DNA from: Thermodesulfobacteriota bacterium | Lineage (GTDB): Bacteria > Desulfobacterota > DSM-4660 > Desulfatiglandales > HGW-15 | Reading direction: 5' to 3' | Assembly (NCBI GenBank): GCA_025454125.1 | Contig: JALOPA010000099.1 | Span: 1 to 7,785 of the forward strand | DNA: 7,785 nt | Shown: in pieces, positions 5,798 to 7,785 of the stretch | How positions within the stretch are numbered: position 1 is the first letter of the stretch | Layout: each line of letters begins with the position of its first letter | The notes under the pieces: generated by a model | What the model saw: only the letters and a program-made list of their open reading frames with translations | The model's database searches: none | Told to the model about the DNA's origin: nothing | Position numbers and translations under genes: made by a program

Positions 5798-7360
5798 GGC
5801 TGCCCTTCAGAGACCCGGGCGTCCTGTCGCAGCATTCGTCTCAGGAGCTTGCCGGCCGGATCTCTCGGGATCTCTTCCATCAAGAGGATCGCTTTGGGCA
5901 CCCGGTACTCCGGCATGTGATCCCGGCAGTAGGCTATGAGCTCCTGTCTGTCCGCCTCCGCGCCGGGCTTCAGGGCGACGGCCGCCACAACGGCCTGCCC
6001 TTTGATTCGGTCCGGCACCCCCACGGCCGCGGCGTCGTTCACCTTGGGGTGTCGTTTGAGAACCTCCTCGATCTCCGTGGGATAGATGTTGAATCCGCTC
6101 GAGACAATGAGATCGTCCTTCCTGTCCACGAGGTAGAAGAAGCCCTCCGAATCCATTCGCGCCAGGTCGCCGGTGTGAAGCCACCCGTCCCTCAGGCCCG
6201 CCGCGGTCAGGGGCGCATTGTTCCAGTACCCCTGCATGATCTGAGGCCCTCTCACCACGAGCTCCCCGATCTCCCCTGCGGCACATTCCGTCCTGCCCGT
6301 TTCCCTGTCCACGATTCTGGCCTCTGTGTCCGGAAGGGGCAACCCTATGGAGCCCACGGGGCCTCCTTTTGGATAGGGAGTGAAATGAGTCGCCGACGAA
6401 GCTTCGGAAAGGCCGTAGGCTTCCACGATCCTTCTGCCGGTCAATTCCTCAAACCGCTCATGAACCCACTTTGGAAGAGGGGCGCCCCCGCTCGTTGCCA
6501 CCTGGATAGGGGAAAGGTGCTCCCTGGCAACCTCCGGAGGCAGAGAGAGCATGGCCGCCCAGAGACTCGGCACCGCAGGGAAGGACAGAGGCTTGCAGGC
6601 CTTGAGGGTCTCCATGAGCGAGAGAATGTCCATCAGATCGATCCTGGGGACCAACACCATCCGGAACCCCTTGATAACGGAAATGAGGAGGCAGGCCGAC
6701 ATGCCGAAGACGTGGAAAAACGGAATGACACACAGGACCGACGCGTTCCCGGCGCCGCTGATCCCTATCCACGCTTCGGACTGGAGCACGCGGATGAGTT
6801 CCGGCTCGGTTTGGGCGCGTGCGGCTGCCGCGGCCTGAGGCCAGCAGTTCATTGAAAAGGAGCGGCCGGGGCATTCCCTGCTCAAGGGTGAGGGTTCTCT
6901 CCATGCCGAACACGGAGTGGAGAATCACGGCCTCAACCCCTGTGTTCCGGATCACGGCGTACACGCCCGGAGCAAACAGATCCAGAGTGACCACCGCCTT
7001 GGCGCCCGAGTCGCTAAGACAGCGGGCCAGTTCCTCTCCCTGGATCCCCACGCTCAGGTTGACCACCACGGCCCCCAGTTTCATCACGGCGAAGAAAGCA
7101 AAGACATAGGTGGGCGAGTTGACCAGCAGGAAAGCGACCCTGTCCCCTTTGGCCACGCCCAGCTTCGCAAGAGCATGGGCGAACCGATTGGCTCTCTCGT
7201 TCACATCCCGGTAAGAGAAATGGAGGTCATTGAAAGTCACGGCCACGTGATCCGGATGACGGTCCACGGTGTCCAAGAGAAAGCGATGGACGGGAATCTC
7301 AGGATAGGTCAAGGAGTGAGGAACATGGGCCTCATAGTGTTTGAGCCACGGTTTGTTCAT
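5794..7360 (-). pseudogene. AMP-forming acyl-CoA/acyl-ACP ligase, frameshifted and lacking the P-loop
   Basis: An ANL-superfamily ligase split across two frames. The 5' part reads from ATG 7360 (AGGAGG 10 nt upstream) through normal N-terminal ligase sequence to LLFNELLASG near 6840. That frame then runs out of register to a stop at 6458 (300 aa in all). The 3' part resumes in the other frame with VLQSEAWIGISGAGNASVLC and keeps the remaining motifs: PFFHVFGM, YGLSEASSATHFTP (A5), WLHTGDLARMDSEGFF (A7), RKDDLIVSSGFNIYPTEIEEVL (A8) and PRDPAGKLLRR with the catalytic A10 lysine. The A3 phosphate loop (TSGTTGxPKG) and the following 'THRNLVAN' helix are absent in all three frames. A single deletion of about 89-92 nt (length 2 mod 3) near 6784-6835 explains both the frame change and the missing motif; restored, the protein would be about 550 aa, a normal length. 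An intact enzyme would activate a fatty or aryl acid for loading onto ACP or CoA. As read it should be inactive. Confidence 0.8.
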
Positions 7361-7370
7361 GGTCCGGGCA

Positions 7371-7376
7371 CCTCCT
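7371..7376 (-). promoter_or_regulatory. Ribosome-binding site of the ligase gene
   Basis: AGGAGG on the minus strand, 10 nt before ATG 7360. It shows that the ligase starts at 7360 and not at the upstream ATG (7669) that keeps the same frame open across the ACP gene. Confidence 0.65.
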
Positions 7377-7397
7377 TCCTGTCCAAGGCAGTCTTTT

Positions 7398-7420
7398 CCC
7401 GACGGAAAGTCTCTATCGGG
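7398..7420 (-). other. Possible stem-loop across the ACP stop codon
   Basis: On the minus strand CCCGA and TCGGG form a 5-bp stem around a 13-nt loop that includes the ACP stop (TAG, 7413-7415). No U-tract follows. It could modestly reduce read-through or ligase expression relative to ACP, but such a short stem may be chance. Confidence 0.25.
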
Positions 7421-7673
7421 TTTTCCTTGTTTTCGCAATGTAATCGGCCAGGGTGGAGAGGGTGACAAAAACCTTTTCCCCCAGCTCACGGGTGAATATC
7501 TGCACCCCGTAATCCCTGTCCACCATGGCCACCAGCACGAGGAGATCCACAGAGTCCAGCCCCAGCCCTTTGTCGAAGAAGGGCGTGTCATCCGCCAGTT
7601 GAGCAGGATGGACCTCCTTGAGCTGGAGCTCTTGCACAATCTTGATCTTGAGCTCTTCCAACAGTTCACTCAT
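7413..7673 (-). CDS. Acyl carrier protein
   Basis: 86 aa, standard ACP size and acidic in the first helices. The phosphopantetheine site is GLGLDSVDLL with Ser41 (DSV in place of the common DSL). FFDKGLGLDS before it, and LVAMVDRDYGVQIFTRELGEKVFVTLSTLADYI after it, match the helix II-IV pattern of ACPs found in aryl-polyene and similar clusters ('LFxxGLGLDSID'). It would carry the growing or activated acyl chain as a thioester in the cytoplasm after activation by a phosphopantetheinyl transferase, which is not in the window. TAGGAA lies 6 nt before the ATG. It is the first gene of the visible run, and the ligase starts 52 bp after its stop. Confidence 0.9.
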   Translation of the reverse strand: MSELLEELKIKIVQELQLKEVHPAQLADDTPFFDKGLGLDSVDLLVLVAMVDRDYGVQIFTRELGEKVFVTLSTLADYIAKTRKTR

Positions 7674-7785
7674 GGGTTGTTCCTAATGCAAGCCTATGGC
7701 CGCAACCAAAATCTGGCCTGCTGTTTGAGGCTTGAGGATCGCTTCGCTTGAGGTTTACCCGCCTTCGGCGGCGCCACAGGCGACC
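7674..7785. other. Non-coding leader with a hairpin and small direct repeats
   Basis: CCGCC-TTC-GGCGG at 7759-7771 forms a 5-bp GC hairpin with a 3-nt loop. GCTTGAGG occurs at 7730-7737 and 7746-7753, with GTTTGAGG at 7723-7730. The stretch resembles intergenic repeat DNA. One minus frame is open from the window edge to a TAG near 7695 and could be the tail of an upstream protein, but its composition gives no support. I see no convincing sigma70 promoter, so the transcript may begin outside the window. Confidence 0.45.

Noticed and set aside
5794..6885. Separate shorter ligase gene starting at ATG 6885
   Set aside because: The first residues from 6885 are out-of-frame ligase sequence, there is no ribosome-binding site, and the N-terminal half of the same ligase lies directly upstream in another frame.
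6780..6885. Programmed frameshift restoring the ligase
   Set aside because: A simple frameshift could join the halves but would not supply the missing P-loop segment, which is absent from all three frames.
7687..7702. Sigma54-like GG-N10-GC element upstream of the ACP gene
   Set aside because: Spacing is right, but several consensus bases are missing, and the predicted transcription start would fall after the Shine-Dalgarno sequence, leaving no leader.

Overview
The window is one long minus-strand gene run (transcribed from high to low coordinates) in GC-rich DNA with tight, often overlapping gene junctions. The encoded set is a type II fatty-acid/polyketide toolkit plus envelope-delivery proteins. 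In transcription order: acyl carrier protein, AMP-forming acyl ligase (disrupted), LpxL/HtrB-type acyltransferase, a DhaL(DAK2)+DegV fusion, PlsC-type acyltransferase, hotdog dehydratase, FabG-type ketoreductase, LolA-like periplasmic carrier, and a lipoprotein cut by the left window edge. LolA and a lipoprotein imply a diderm host. Protein style, GC content and intergenic repeats suggest a deltaproteobacterium-like (Desulfobacterota) or similar environmental genome; this is inference, as no marker gene is present.

The gene content most resembles aryl-polyene (APE)/flexirubin-type clusters, which combine ACPs, an AMP ligase, an ApeP-like dehydratase, an ApeQ-like ketoreductase, acyltransferases, a LolA-like protein and a small lipoprotein. 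The ketosynthases and MMPL-type exporter expected in such a cluster are not in the window and would have to lie outside it. The unusual member is the DhaL-DegV fusion, which looks like a fatty-acid kinase (FakA catalytic and middle domains) joined to its fatty-acid-binding partner (FakB/DegV) in one chain.

Layout: 7674-7785 is a non-coding leader with a short hairpin and small repeats. 7673-1861 is a compact block of six genes, with an ATGA overlap at two junctions, an 8-bp overlap at a third, and gaps of 28 and 52 bp. The ketoreductase follows after 22 bp. A 178-bp intergenic region (932-1109) holds a composite repeat: inverted heptad arrays around a REP-like palindrome, next to what looks like the end of an interspersed repeat abutting the lolA ribosome-binding site. 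lolA and the lipoprotein gene overlap by ATGA.

Working model (inference): the ACP carries a chain that the reductase and dehydratase process; the ligase and/or fatty-acid kinase activate or recycle free acids; the two acyltransferases attach the product to a lipid anchor; and the LolA-like protein and lipoprotein help move it to the outer membrane. The ligase lacks its ATP-binding P-loop segment and is frameshifted at the same place, so it is either a pseudogene or an assembly error, and the pathway is intact only in the latter case.
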